A stretch of 64,000 bases of DNA from an uncultured Erysipelotrichaceae bacterium (GCA_902775735.1 CACYNH010000007.1:1-64000), one strand, 5' to 3'; counted from the first letter of the stretch, positions 7,933 through 16,201 are shown. Notes: a model not told the origin generated them from the letters alone. Numbers and translations: made by a program.

Positions 7933-8910
7933 TTATTGTTGATATCTCAGACGGATTTCAATTCCGTTTTCGTTCAGCAGTTTCAAAGCGTCATCCCAGG
8001 TGCCGGCCGATCTGTTGGCGCCCACAGCGCCGAGAACCGAGTATGACTGGGCTGAGCCAAGCGCTGCGCAGGAAGGAATGTCATAGCCTTTGAGCCATGC
8101 GCTCACAAAGCCGGCAAGGAAGGCGTCCCCCGCCCCGGTTGTGTCGACGGGTCTTTCTTTATATAGAGTTCCCATTGTCCATGTGTTTCTGAAATCCGTC
8201 ACCAGAACGCCCTTTTCCCCAAGCTTGATCCCGAAGATTTTCAAAGGGAAGCGTGAGAAGAATGAACAGATTTCATCCAGATCCTCACTGCCGGCGTAAA
8301 TGGAAGCCTCCTGCAGGCTTGGAATGAAGATATCGCAGTTTATCAAAGCGTCCTCAATGTTCTTCATCCAGTTTCCTTCCCGGTCATAGGAAGCGTCCAT
8401 TGAGGTGGTCAGTCCCTTTTCATGAGCCCTTGCGAAAAGAACGCCCAGCGGTTTGCCGTCCAGTCTTTTCAGAACATTGGCGCTGGCTAAATGAAGATGG
8501 CGGGAGTTTTCCAGCAGTTCATCGCTGACCATATTCTGGGTGAAGAAATGATTGCCGTTATCCGGCACCCGGATGATGTGACGCTCACCTTCAGGATCGA
8601 CAAGAATGGCCGGAGCGGCGGTATGAACGGAAGAACTCTGATGCAGGTACGAAGTGTCGGCACCCGCCTCCTTCAGCTCATGGATCACCAGCTCCGCCGC
8701 GCTGTCCTTCCCGAGGGAAGCGCACACAGCGGTCCGGATGCCGAGCCTTGCCATACTGACGGCAGCGTTGACGGCGTCGCCGCCGGAAGAAGCGTAGTAG
8801 CCTTTGGCAAGAATGCCGTCAATGGACATCAGGTCGCGGTCCACTCCCGTAAAAAGAGTATCCCAGGTCGCGATGCCCGCGCACACGCAGTCGAATTGTC
8901 TGTTTGTCAT
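7933..8910 (-). CDS. PfkB-family carbohydrate kinase
   Basis: The 325-residue protein belongs to the ribokinase/PfkB superfamily. It has the N-terminal glycine-rich substrate motif (SSGGDAVNAA, about 41-50) and the C-terminal signature DTTGAGDAFLAGF that holds the catalytic aspartate and anion hole. It is the first gene of the operon, with an AAGGAAA ribosome binding site and a candidate -10 TATGAT at 8941-8936. In E. coli sulfoglycolysis the PfkB protein YihV phosphorylates sulfofructose before aldol cleavage, so the enzyme fits a ketose kinase here. No matching class I or II aldolase is encoded in the operon. A nucleoside or ordinary fructose kinase cannot be excluded. Confidence 0.82.
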   Translation of the reverse strand: MTNRQFDCVCAGIATWDTLFTGVDRDLMSIDGILAKGYYASSGGDAVNAAVSMARLGIRTAVCASLGKDSAAELVIHELKEAGADTSYLHQSSSVHTAAPAILVDPEGERHIIRVPDNGNHFFTQNMVSDELLENSRHLHLASANVLKRLDGKPLGVLFARAHEKGLTTSMDASYDREGNWMKNIEDALINCDIFIPSLQEASIYAGSEDLDEICSFFSRFPLKIFGIKLGEKGVLVTDFRNTWTMGTLYKERPVDTTGAGDAFLAGFVSAWLKGYDIPSCAALGSAQSYSVLGAVGANRSAGTWDDALKLLNENGIEIRLRYQQ

Positions 8911-8996
8911 TTCAGTTTCCTTTTCTTACTTTTTAATCATACCGCAATTCCCTTAAAACCGGCATCCCGTTCCTGTCTGAGGGCAGTGCGTGCTTT

Positions 8997-9025
8997 TTGG
9001 CGGAATTCAGGTTTAATGCTATAGT
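8997..9025 (+). promoter_or_regulatory. Promoter of the TetR gene
   Basis: TTGGCG (8997-9002) and TATAGT (9020-9025) are separated by 17 bp, close to the sigma-A consensus, and lie just before the AAGGAGG site of the TetR gene. Confidence 0.55.
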
Positions 9026-9045
9026 TTGGAAAAAGGAGGCAGGCT

Positions 9046-9621
9046 ATGGTCAAATGGACAAGAAACAGAATCATCAGCGCCTTTTCCGCCCTGGTGGCGG
9101 AACGCAGCTATGAGGAGGTGACGGTGGAAATGATTATCCGGAGGGCGGAGGTTTCCAAAACGACCTTCTACCGCTATTTCTGCGATAAGGCCGCCGTCAT
9201 GGAAGCCAGGTTCCAGATGCTGTATGACGAAGCGGTTGTCTCCAGGGACTGTCAGAGTCTTGAGGATCTGTTCGCGGCACTGTTAAGGCAGGCCAGGGAA
9301 CATCCCGACCAGCATGCCATGTTCAATACCAGCGGCTACAACTCCTACCGTGAATTCATCTACCGCTACACCTACGCCATGGGCAAGGAGATCATGGAAG
9401 CCGCCTGGGGACGCAAGGCAACGGACACGGAGGACTTCCACATCGCCTATTTCTGCGCCGGCGGCTCCAAGATTCTTGAAGAGTGGTGCCGGGGAAGAAG
9501 CTTCATCAATATGACAGCGGAAGAAGCGGCCAGAGAAATCTGTTCCATGATCCATGAACCTTTCCGGGTGCAGCTCAGCGACCTTGTCATGGCCCACATC
9601 CGCACGAGATCATCCCAGTAA
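9046..9621 (+). CDS. TetR/AcrR-family transcriptional regulator
   Basis: The 191-residue protein has a TetR helix-turn-helix in residues about 18-48 (EVTVEMIIRRAEVSKTTFYRYF). The C-terminal helical region resembles the TetR_C domain found in many Bacillota regulators. AAGGAGG lies 7 nt before the ATG. It is divergent from the kinase-led sugar operon across a 135-nt gap and precedes an oxidoreductase gene on its own strand. It may repress either or both. I found no convincing palindromic operator in the gap. It is closed by a strong terminator, so the oxidoreductase probably has its own promoter. Confidence 0.88.
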   Translation: MVKWTRNRIISAFSALVAERSYEEVTVEMIIRRAEVSKTTFYRYFCDKAAVMEARFQMLYDEAVVSRDCQSLEDLFAALLRQAREHPDQHAMFNTSGYNSYREFIYRYTYAMGKEIMEAAWGRKATDTEDFHIAYFCAGGSKILEEWCRGRSFINMTAEEAAREICSMIHEPFRVQLSDLVMAHIRTRSSQ

Positions 9622-9650
9622 GGAACTGAATTGGATTTCAGTTCCTTTTT
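9621..9650 (+). terminator. Rho-independent terminator after TetR
   Basis: A perfect 10-bp stem, AGGAACTGAA (9621-9630) with TTCAGTTCCT (9637-9646), is followed by a T run. It overlaps the last base of the stop codon. Confidence 0.9.
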
Positions 9651-9726
9651 GTGACGATAATGCGAAACCGTTCCATTTTCTTATACACCGCTATGCTAGC
9701 TTAATGGTGAGCGGAGGATTCTGATC

Positions 9727-10782
9727 ATGAAAGATACATACAAGATCATCATCTGGGGCCTTGGCAGCGTCGGCAAGTCGGCGCTGGAAATCATCAATGC
9801 CCGCAAATCACTGCAGCTGGTCGGCGCCTTTGACGTCAACCCGGACAAAGTGGGAAAAGACGCCGGTGAAGTCTTCGGACTTCAGAAAGCAGGCGTCATT
9901 GTCTCTGACAATGAAGAGGAAGTGCTCAATATTGAAGCCGATATGGTCCTTTACTATCCCCCGACAAAGTGGGACCCTGGCAAACTGCCTTCCCCGACAT
10001 CCGTCGGCGGCAATGTCGATGACATTGTGAAATTCCTGGAACACGGCAAAAACTGCAGTTCCACCCTGCCGGTCTACTTCTCAGAAAAAAACGCGCCGGA
10101 ATACTTCAGGCGCATCGATGAAGCCGGCAAGGCGCACGGCACCACTTATGTGCAGCAGGGAATCTTCCCCGGACTTTTCACACCTTACTTCTCTTCCATC
10201 ACCTGCATGTTCTCAAGAAAGATCGACACCGCAATCGTCTATGGCGGCGAGGATGACTCCGTCAACTCCGCGCCATGGATCGCCGTCTTCGGCTATGGCA
10301 AAAAGCCTGAGGAAATCTCCCCGGAAAGACTCGCTGTCGTCAAGAACATCATGTTCACCTACTATGGACCGACCGTCATTGAAATGGCGGAAAGAGCAGG
10401 CCTTGAGTGGGATGAATACAGCTGTGAGGAGGAAACCATTCTCTCTGATGCGGAAGTCACAACCCCCTATTCCCATGTAACCCCGGGAACCGTCGGTGCC
10501 CACAGATTCATCATGTGCACAAAGAAAGACGGCAAAGAGGTGACCGGCTTCCACTTCATCCACAAAGCATCCACGGAAATCCTTAAGGATCTTCCGCTGA
10601 ACAAGTACATCGAAGTCAGGGGCGAACCGGACATCACCATCCGTCTGGAAAACATCATTCCGGATGAGGATCCGTTCCTGACCAGCGCCGCGCCTTCGGT
10701 CAACCTGATTCCTTCCATCGTTGACGCAGAACCCGGTTTCAAAAACGCGCTGGACATCCCGATGGGATACATGCCCCGTTAA
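9727..10782 (+). CDS. DapB-like / 2,4-diaminopentanoate dehydrogenase-like NAD(P) oxidoreductase
   Basis: The 351-residue protein has an N-terminal Rossmann domain (IIIWGLGSVGKSALEII, residues about 6-22) and a longer C-terminal domain. This resembles the dihydrodipicolinate-reductase N-terminal superfamily, in particular proteins annotated as 2,4-diaminopentanoate dehydrogenase. The usual partner genes of ornithine fermentation are absent. GGAGG precedes the ATG, and the gene stands alone between two terminators, downstream of TetR. Its position between two sugar operons suggests oxidation or reduction of a sugar-derived or xenobiotic carbonyl compound, but the substrate is unknown. Relatives of this group also act on amino acids, so the assignment stops at the superfamily. 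Confidence 0.65.
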   Translation: MKDTYKIIIWGLGSVGKSALEIINARKSLQLVGAFDVNPDKVGKDAGEVFGLQKAGVIVSDNEEEVLNIEADMVLYYPPTKWDPGKLPSPTSVGGNVDDIVKFLEHGKNCSSTLPVYFSEKNAPEYFRRIDEAGKAHGTTYVQQGIFPGLFTPYFSSITCMFSRKIDTAIVYGGEDDSVNSAPWIAVFGYGKKPEEISPERLAVVKNIMFTYYGPTVIEMAERAGLEWDEYSCEEETILSDAEVTTPYSHVTPGTVGAHRFIMCTKKDGKEVTGFHFIHKASTEILKDLPLNKYIEVRGEPDITIRLENIIPDEDPFLTSAAPSVNLIPSIVDAEPGFKNALDIPMGYMPR

Positions 10783-10800
10783 AACTTGTCTTCCTTCCCT

Positions 10801-10838
10801 GAACAGGGCCTTTCACGGGTGGCCCTGTTCGTTTTTTT
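10801..10838 (+). terminator. Rho-independent terminator after the DapB-like gene
   Basis: The stem GAACAGGGCC (10801-10810) pairs with GGCCCTGTTC (10821-10830) and is followed by GTTTTTTT. Confidence 0.92.
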
Positions 10839-10880
10839 ATATTGAAAATGCCTCCCGGACGGAATGCAAGTATGCAAAGG

Positions 10881-11777
10881 TCAGTTCTGTGGATTGCTGT
10901 TAAGCCAGCAGCTTAAGGCGCCGACCAGATTGGCGTCATTCTGGAACCGGCATGTCACCACTTCGGCATGGGGGACAGAATACGGACATTTTTCATACAT
11001 CTCTTTCAGACATGAGCGGATTGTTTCCGTGAAAACCGGCTGGGCACTGATTCCGCCGCCGATCGCGAAACGCTCAGGATCAATGATTGTCTGCAGGTTG
11101 AAAATCTGAATGGCAATTTCATGGCAGTACTTCTTCAGAACCTCAATTGCCTCAGGATCCCCGGCGTTGACGGCGTCGAAGACAACAACGCCGCTGACCT
11201 GCGAAGGATCGAGATTTTTGACTTCGGCAAACATTCTGCATAAACGGGGCGTGCCGCACCTGTTTCCGAAAACTTCTTCTTTATACGGCCAGCCGTCATG
11301 ACTCGCGGTAATATAGCTGACTTCGCCGGCAGAGAAATGTTTCCCCCGCACAAGCTTATGACCGTTGACATAGCCGCCGCCGATCATTGTGCCGAAGATC
11401 AGCACAAAGCCATCCTCAACATCTTTCAGCGAACCGAAGACCGCTTCCGCCATCGCCGCGCATTTGGCGTCGTTTTCCATCACGATGGGAACCGGACATT
11501 TTTTATAAAGCGCGTCGCGCAGATAGAAATCATTGTTGTAAGTCAGGGCGCCGCCCATTGAACAGTAGCCGTTGAGGGTATCGATGATGCCGGGCATGGA
11601 GATGGCAATCCCGGCAATGTCCCGATGCTTTGCGTAAACGTCAGCCAGGGCGTCAATCAGTTCCTCCCGTGAAGACTGCGGAGTGGGAACTCTTCCCTTA
11701 TCAAGGAATTCATTCTTTTCATTCATCAGAGCGTATTTGATGTAGGTGCCGCCGATGTCAAATGTCAGTATATTCAT
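10881..11777 (-). CDS. ROK-family sugar kinase, candidate 1,5-anhydrohexitol kinase
   Basis: The 298-residue protein has the ROK/ASKHA phosphate loop DIGGTYIKYAL (7-17) and the catalytic END (ENDAKCAAMAE). The glycine-rich adenosine motif is IGGGISAQP near the C-terminus. The zinc-binding Cys cluster typical of NagC and glucokinase-type ROK proteins is not obvious. It is the last gene of the glycyl radical enzyme operon, 74 nt after the dehydrogenase gene, with a GGGAG ribosome binding site and a terminator-like hairpin in the gap. Because the operon encodes no PTS permease, a cytosolic kinase is what would be needed to make the 6-phosphate used by the radical enzyme. Specificity is inferred from context only. 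Confidence 0.82.
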   Translation of the reverse strand: MNILTFDIGGTYIKYALMNEKNEFLDKGRVPTPQSSREELIDALADVYAKHRDIAGIAISMPGIIDTLNGYCSMGGALTYNNDFYLRDALYKKCPVPIVMENDAKCAAMAEAVFGSLKDVEDGFVLIFGTMIGGGYVNGHKLVRGKHFSAGEVSYITASHDGWPYKEEVFGNRCGTPRLCRMFAEVKNLDPSQVSGVVVFDAVNAGDPEAIEVLKKYCHEIAIQIFNLQTIIDPERFAIGGGISAQPVFTETIRSCLKEMYEKCPYSVPHAEVVTCRFQNDANLVGALSCWLNSNPQN

Positions 11778-11800
11778 GGTTTTTCTCCCTGATTTGCGTA

Positions 11801-11840
11801 TTTAAAAACAGAGGGCCGGCCGGATGGCTGAACCCGTCTG
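11801..11840 (-). terminator. Terminator-like hairpin between the GldA-like and ROK genes
   Basis: On the minus strand, CAGACGGG pairs with CCCTCTG with one bulged base, and TTTTTAAAT follows. It lies inside an operon, so it may lower expression of the kinase relative to the upstream genes. Confidence 0.5.
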
Positions 11841-11851
11841 TTTTCTCTTTT

Positions 11852-12940
11852 TCAGAATTGCTTTGCGATCTGGTCCGCTGCCTTCATAGCCGCGAGAATG
11901 TCCGTCGGGGTGACTTCAAAAGGCATATTGACCATCGTATCATCCAGGGCGCAGGCGCTCTCTGCCGCGATCATAAGCTTCGCGTCATCCGCATCCGCCA
12001 GGTTGAGGTCTGCCAATGTGACAGGCAGATCGCATGCTTTGAGGAACTTCACCGCTTTTTCGATTTCTTCCATGGATCTGTTTTCCAGAACAAGCTGGGT
12101 CAGGGCGCCGAAGGCAACCTTTTCACCATGGAGCAGCTTATGGGTTTCTTCCAGGTTGGTCAGACCGTTATGGATGGCGTGCGCCGCAGCCAGTCCGCCG
12201 GATTCAAAACCGACGCCGGAAAGATATGTATTGGCTTCCACGACATTTTCAAGAGCCTGTGTGCAGACCTGTCTTTCTGCCGCGGCTTTGGCTTTGAGAC
12301 CGTCTTCATAGAGTGTATCAAGGCACAGCTTCGCCAGGGCCATTCCGCCTTTTGTGCAGCGTCCGCCGGTCATTGTGACGGCGTTCTTCTTTTCGCAGGC
12401 GGCTGCCTCGTAATATGTCGCGAAGGCATCGCCGATACCGGCCATCAGGAATCTTACCGGCGCTTTGGCGATAATATCGGTATCCACGATGACCATATCC
12501 GGATTCCGGTGCAGCGGCATATACTGATCAAACGCGTGATCCTCCGTATAGAGAACCGCGAGTCTGGAGCAGGGAGCGTCCGTGGAAGCGGCCGTCGGAA
12601 CGATGACACAGGGGCTGTTTCCATAGGCAATGCCGACATCTTTGGCAGTGTCAAGTGTCTTGCCGCCGCCGATACCGAACACAGCGTCGCATTCAGCCAT
12701 CTGCGAGACATGTTTTTTAATCTCACTCATAGAGCATTCGCCGCCGAATTCATTGATGGAATACGGGATGTTTTCCGCTTCAAAGCTGGAGATGATCTCA
12801 TTTCTGTATGTTTTGAGAATGAATGCGTCAACGATCAGATAAGCGCCTTTTGAGCCAAGCTGGGAATAATAGCCTGCCAGCTTTTTCAGCTCACCGGGTC
12901 CCTGGATATAGCTTCCGGGGGAGCAGATAATTTTAGTCAT
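11852..12940 (-). CDS. gldA: Glycerol dehydrogenase (GldA)-like iron/zinc alcohol dehydrogenase
   Basis: The 362-residue protein has the group III alcohol dehydrogenase layout. The NAD-binding glycine motif is GIGGGKTLDTAKD (about 88-100), and the metal ligands are an aspartate in GIGDAFATYYEA and histidines in AAHAIHNGLT and HKLLHGEKVAFG. GldA enzymes interconvert glycerol and dihydroxyacetone and also reduce hydroxyacetone to 1,2-propanediol. In this operon, directly after an FSA-type aldolase, the latter reaction fits: it would reduce the C3 ketone released by aldol cleavage and regenerate NAD+. The gene starts 18 nt after the aldolase stop. Confidence 0.88.
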   Translation of the reverse strand: MTKIICSPGSYIQGPGELKKLAGYYSQLGSKGAYLIVDAFILKTYRNEIISSFEAENIPYSINEFGGECSMSEIKKHVSQMAECDAVFGIGGGKTLDTAKDVGIAYGNSPCVIVPTAASTDAPCSRLAVLYTEDHAFDQYMPLHRNPDMVIVDTDIIAKAPVRFLMAGIGDAFATYYEAAACEKKNAVTMTGGRCTKGGMALAKLCLDTLYEDGLKAKAAAERQVCTQALENVVEANTYLSGVGFESGGLAAAHAIHNGLTNLEETHKLLHGEKVAFGALTQLVLENRSMEEIEKAVKFLKACDLPVTLADLNLADADDAKLMIAAESACALDDTMVNMPFEVTPTDILAAMKAADQIAKQF

Positions 12941-12958
12941 TTTTCCTTCTTTCTTTTT

Positions 12959-13636
12959 TCAATCAAGATCGGACATGGATGTTTTGCCTGTGAGTGCCTT
13001 GAAGTCATCAACGAAATCCTGGATGGCGCCGTCAATCGCGAGGTTTTTGACGAAGCCTTTGATGACGTCCGCGGCGCATGTGGCGTTGCCCACGCCGTAT
13101 TCGGCCAGTTCGAGAACCTGCTGGCTGTTTTTGAAGGAAGCGGCCAGTACTTCGCAGTCCATCTCGTTGTTGTCGAGAATATCCTGGATCTGCTGAACGA
13201 CTCTGACGCCGTCATAGCCCATGTTGTCAATGCGGTTGACATAGGGAGCGACATAGGATGCGCCTGCCTTTGCGGCAAGATACGCCTGCATCGGCGTATA
13301 GACGACAGTGCCGCAGGTTGTGATGCCTTCCTTCTTTAACGCCATCATGGCCTTGAAGCCGGTCGGTGTCGAGGGCAGCTTGACGACAGTGTTCTTTCCG
13401 AGCAGTTCAACGATCATATGGGCGTCCTTTAACATGCCTTCAAAGGTGAGATCAACAGCCTGGGCAAAGATGATCTTGTCTTCGCCGATGATTTCCCTGA
13501 TTGCCTTCAGCGTTTCACGGGGATCCCTTTTTGCCTTGGCGAGAATGGACGGATTGGTGGTGACTCCGTCAACCGGGTAATACTCATTGATCTCTTTGAT
13601 CGCTTCAAGATTTGCGTCATCAATAAACAGTTTCAT
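12959..13636 (-). CDS. fsa: Fructose-6-phosphate aldolase (FSA)-type transaldolase
   Basis: The 225-residue protein has the short transaldolase/FSA fold. It starts FIDDANLEAIKEI, has TTNPSILAK near residues 26-34, and its Schiff-base lysine lies in VVKLPSTPTG (about 84-93). The segment ASYVAPYVNRIDNMGYDG is typical of the 215-225-residue FSA branch rather than full transaldolases. FSA cleaves fructose-6-phosphate or 1-deoxy-fructose-6-phosphate to glyceraldehyde-3-phosphate and dihydroxyacetone or hydroxyacetone. It sits 22 nt after the glycyl radical enzyme gene. Sulfofructose transaldolases of some Bacillota belong to the same short branch, so it could also serve the neighbouring sulfo-sugar-like operon. 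Confidence 0.88.
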   Translation of the reverse strand: MKLFIDDANLEAIKEINEYYPVDGVTTNPSILAKAKRDPRETLKAIREIIGEDKIIFAQAVDLTFEGMLKDAHMIVELLGKNTVVKLPSTPTGFKAMMALKKEGITTCGTVVYTPMQAYLAAKAGASYVAPYVNRIDNMGYDGVRVVQQIQDILDNNEMDCEVLAASFKNSQQVLELAEYGVGNATCAADVIKGFVKNLAIDGAIQDFVDDFKALTGKTSMSDLD

Positions 13637-13658
13637 CTTTCTTTCCTTCTTTCTTTTT

Positions 13659-16070
13659 TTAAAGTGACTGTTCTGTTCTGCCGATTATGTCGTCCTGGGT
13701 CTTTCTGGAAAGGACATTGAAGAATGCGCTGTAGCCGGCGACTCTGACAATCAGGTCCTTGTGCTTTTCCGGATGCGCCTGGGCGTCCAGAAGGGTTTCC
13801 CTGGAGACGATGTTGTACTGGACATGGTAGCCGTGCAGTCTGTTGAAGAATGCCCTGAGTAACATCTCCAGCTTCTGCTTGTTTTCTTCTGTCGATAACA
13901 TCTGCGGCGTCATCTTCTGGTTCAGCAGCACGCCGCCGGTGATCTTGTCAGTGGGAAGTTTTGTGATGGATTTGAAGACCGCGGTCGGACCGTTCTTGTC
14001 CGCGTTATGAGCCGGGGAGCAGCCTTCCGCCAGAGGTTCGCGGGCGTTTCTGCCGTCCGGCGTTGCCATGGTGCCCATGCCCTGGCCGACGTTGGCCGAA
14101 ATGGATGAGGTTCCACCATAGCGAATGCCGCCGATCGGGCCTCTTGCGTGTCTTGTGTTGGGATACTTTTTGATTTCATCCAGATAGCTGTCATAGGCTT
14201 TTACAACAAGCTGGTCAACTTCATCATTGTCGTTGCCGTACTTCGGCGCGTCGATGAGCATATCCTGGATTCTCTTATTCTCTTCACTCTGGAAGTCATC
14301 GAGGATGGCGTTCCATAACTGTTCGGGAGTGATCTTCTTTTCTGTATAGACAAGCTTCTTGATTGCCTCGAGGGAGTCCGCCATGTTGGCGATGCCGACC
14401 TGCAGGCCGGAGATGAAGTCATAGACGGCGCCGCCTTCCTTGATTGTCTTTCCCCTGCCGATGCAGTCATCGGTCAGTGCCGAGCACAGGATATCCGGGA
14501 CGTCCCTTTCGCTTGCCTTGTCGATCGCGTTTTCGACGATGACGCTGTATCTTGTGAACTCTCTGACTGTCTTGTCCCAGACTTCCATGAGTTCGTCGAA
14601 ATCTTTCCATTCGGTGAAATAACCATAGCCCTTTGTGAATCTCTTTCCGGAAGTCAGGTCAACGCCGTTGTTCATGGCGCATAACAGAAGTCTCGGGAAA
14701 TTGACATAGGACATACCGGTGCAGCGGTAGCCCCACTTGCCCGGAACAGCTGTTTCCACGCAGCCGATCGCGCTGTAGTTGTACGCGTCTTCTTCCTTGA
14801 CGCCCCAGTTAATGAAGGAAGGAATGATGATTTCATCATTGTTGAGAGCCGGCATGCCGAAGCCGAGTTTCATAACTTCAATGCATTCGTCGAAGAACTG
14901 TTTGTTCAGATTTGCGTGGTATCTGACGGTCAGGTTCGGCTGGGTCAGTCTGGTCTGGGCGACGGACTGGAGAACCAGGAAGCTGAGTTCGTTGACCGCG
15001 TCTTTTTTGTCTGTTGTCTGGCCGCCGATGGTGACATTCTGGTACATCGGAGAGCCGGCGGAGCTCAGTGTATGCGCCTGGCTTCTGACTTTATTGATCG
15101 TGAGTGTCTTGATCCAGAGGCATGTGAGAAGCTCAAGCGCTTCCGCCTTTGTGATCCTTTCGCTCTTAAGATCATTGATGAAATACGGATACATGTACTG
15201 GTCGAATCTGCCATAGCTCAGTGAGTGGCCGTTGGATTCGATCTGCAGGATCAGCTGGATGAACCAGACGGACTGCACGGCTTCTCTGAAGGAAGCGGCC
15301 GGTTCGTAAGGAACTCTTGCGCAGATTCTGCTCATTTCTTCCAGTTCAGCCTTTCTGGAAGGATCGCTTTCCTTTTCCGCCAGTTCAGCTGCCAGAACGC
15401 TGTATCTTTTCGCGAATGTGTGGACCGCGTCAATCACAGTCAGGACAGCCTTATAGAAAACATATTTGTCGATCGATTCCGGATCCGCCAGATCAAGACC
15501 TTCCTTAAGAGCTCTTGTCCTGGTTTCATATCCCTTCAGGCCTTCTTTGAGAACCTTCTCATAATTGACTGCCAGGTGAGCGTCGCCGGCGTTGAGTTTG
15601 CCTTCCATTCCGAAGACGCCTGTTTCCATGAAGACGGAAACTTCATCCGGCAGCAGCGCCTCGCCCCTGGCTCTGAGGTTGTTGTTCTCCCAGAAAGGAG
15701 CGATGGATCTGAGCTGCTGTTTTGTCTCTTCTGTGATGTAGAAGACATCGCCGTCTCTTTTTTCAAAAAGATCGAGTTCGTCGATGACAAACTTCAGTGT
15801 GTATTCCGGGAAGACCGGCGCGTTTCTGTTCTTGGTCGCCTGGTTGCCGGCAAGCAGTGTTTTATCTTCAATATAGACGGACATGTTTTCGAGGATCTTT
15901 TTGAGCATCAGCGCTCTCATCATGACCCGCGGCTGGTTTTTGTTTTCTTCGTAAGCTTCCGTCACCAGAACGGCTCTTTCCGCGTCAACATAAGGCTTTT
16001 CATCGAGGACTTCCTCACGGAATGCCTGCATTCTTTCTGTCAGTGATCCAAAGTGTTCCCTGTTCTCCAT
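13659..16070 (-). CDS. Glycyl radical enzyme of the YbiW/PflD type, candidate 1,5-anhydrohexitol-6-phosphate lyase
   Basis: The 803-residue protein ends in the glycyl radical motif RVAGYSAFF, with the radical glycine at about 779. The active-site thiyl cysteine is in AIGCVETAVPGKWG (C437, with E439). Overall sequence and the GCVETAVPGKWGYRCTG loop match E. coli YbiW/PflD, long called formate acetyltransferase-like. Those enzymes are now reported to open 1,5-anhydroglucitol- or anhydromannitol-6-phosphate to 1-deoxy-fructose-6-phosphate. Pyruvate formate-lyase has adjacent cysteines here, so PFL activity is unlikely. Downstream aldolase and GldA genes match the rest of that pathway. ATG 16070 follows GGGAAAG. 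An upstream in-frame TTG at 16115 lies within the probable operator. Confidence 0.88.
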   Translation of the reverse strand: MENREHFGSLTERMQAFREEVLDEKPYVDAERAVLVTEAYEENKNQPRVMMRALMLKKILENMSVYIEDKTLLAGNQATKNRNAPVFPEYTLKFVIDELDLFEKRDGDVFYITEETKQQLRSIAPFWENNNLRARGEALLPDEVSVFMETGVFGMEGKLNAGDAHLAVNYEKVLKEGLKGYETRTRALKEGLDLADPESIDKYVFYKAVLTVIDAVHTFAKRYSVLAAELAEKESDPSRKAELEEMSRICARVPYEPAASFREAVQSVWFIQLILQIESNGHSLSYGRFDQYMYPYFINDLKSERITKAEALELLTCLWIKTLTINKVRSQAHTLSSAGSPMYQNVTIGGQTTDKKDAVNELSFLVLQSVAQTRLTQPNLTVRYHANLNKQFFDECIEVMKLGFGMPALNNDEIIIPSFINWGVKEEDAYNYSAIGCVETAVPGKWGYRCTGMSYVNFPRLLLCAMNNGVDLTSGKRFTKGYGYFTEWKDFDELMEVWDKTVREFTRYSVIVENAIDKASERDVPDILCSALTDDCIGRGKTIKEGGAVYDFISGLQVGIANMADSLEAIKKLVYTEKKITPEQLWNAILDDFQSEENKRIQDMLIDAPKYGNDNDEVDQLVVKAYDSYLDEIKKYPNTRHARGPIGGIRYGGTSSISANVGQGMGTMATPDGRNAREPLAEGCSPAHNADKNGPTAVFKSITKLPTDKITGGVLLNQKMTPQMLSTEENKQKLEMLLRAFFNRLHGYHVQYNIVSRETLLDAQAHPEKHKDLIVRVAGYSAFFNVLSRKTQDDIIGRTEQSL

Positions 16071-16082
16071 ACTGTCTTTCCC

Positions 16083-16116
16083 TTTCGTTCGTAAGTTGTT
16101 TTTGTTTCGTTGCAAC
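16083..16116. promoter_or_regulatory. Candidate DeoR operator 1 (two tandem half-sites)
   Basis: TTTCGTTCGTAAGTT (16083-16097) is followed 22 bp later by the related TTTCGTTGCAACT (16105-16117). Both lie just downstream of the -10 box of the glycyl radical enzyme promoter, where a repressor would block transcription. Related copies occur at 16181-16195 and 17155-17169. Confidence 0.6.
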
Positions 16117-16119
16117 TAC

Positions 16120-16148
16120 AATATAATGAATGTCCAGCGGATTGTCAA
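16120..16148 (-). promoter_or_regulatory. Sigma-A promoter of the glycyl radical enzyme operon
   Basis: On the minus strand TTGACA (16148-16143) and TATATT (16125-16120) are 17 bp apart. This is a near-consensus promoter about 50 nt before the start codon. Confidence 0.8.
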
Positions 16149-16150
16149 CA

Positions 16151-16180
16151 CCAAAAGATTATTTTTGTAATCTTTTTTGG
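16151..16180. promoter_or_regulatory. Palindrome between the divergent promoters
   Basis: CCAAAAGATTA (16151-16161) is mirrored by TAATCTTTTTTGG (16168-16180), with two extra T bases on one side. It lies midway between the two divergent promoters and could bind a dimeric regulator. Confidence 0.45.
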
Positions 16181-16195
16181 TTTCATTCGTAAGTT
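16181..16195. promoter_or_regulatory. Candidate DeoR operator 2
   Basis: TTTCATTCGTAAGTT differs at one position from the motif at 16083-16097 and ends 6 bp before the -35 box of the activase promoter. Confidence 0.6.
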
Positions 16196-16201
16196 TTTGG
16201 A

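Noticed and set aside
11762-12853. 363-codon plus-strand frame opposite the GldA-like gene
   Set aside because: The minus-strand frame has full GldA motifs, operon spacing and ribosome sites. The plus-strand translation resembles no protein.
13659-16070. DHPS sulfolyase/dehydratase or pyruvate formate-lyase as identity of the glycyl radical enzyme
   Set aside because: A sulfonate lyase next to a sulfoglycolysis-like operon was tempting. However, the active-site loop matches the YbiW/PflD branch as I recall it, the partners are FSA and GldA, and PFL's paired cysteines are absent. It still deserves phylogenetic confirmation.
16071-16115. TTG start at 16115 extending the glycyl radical enzyme
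   Set aside because: The extension runs through the operator region and lacks a ribosome site, whereas ATG 16070 has one.
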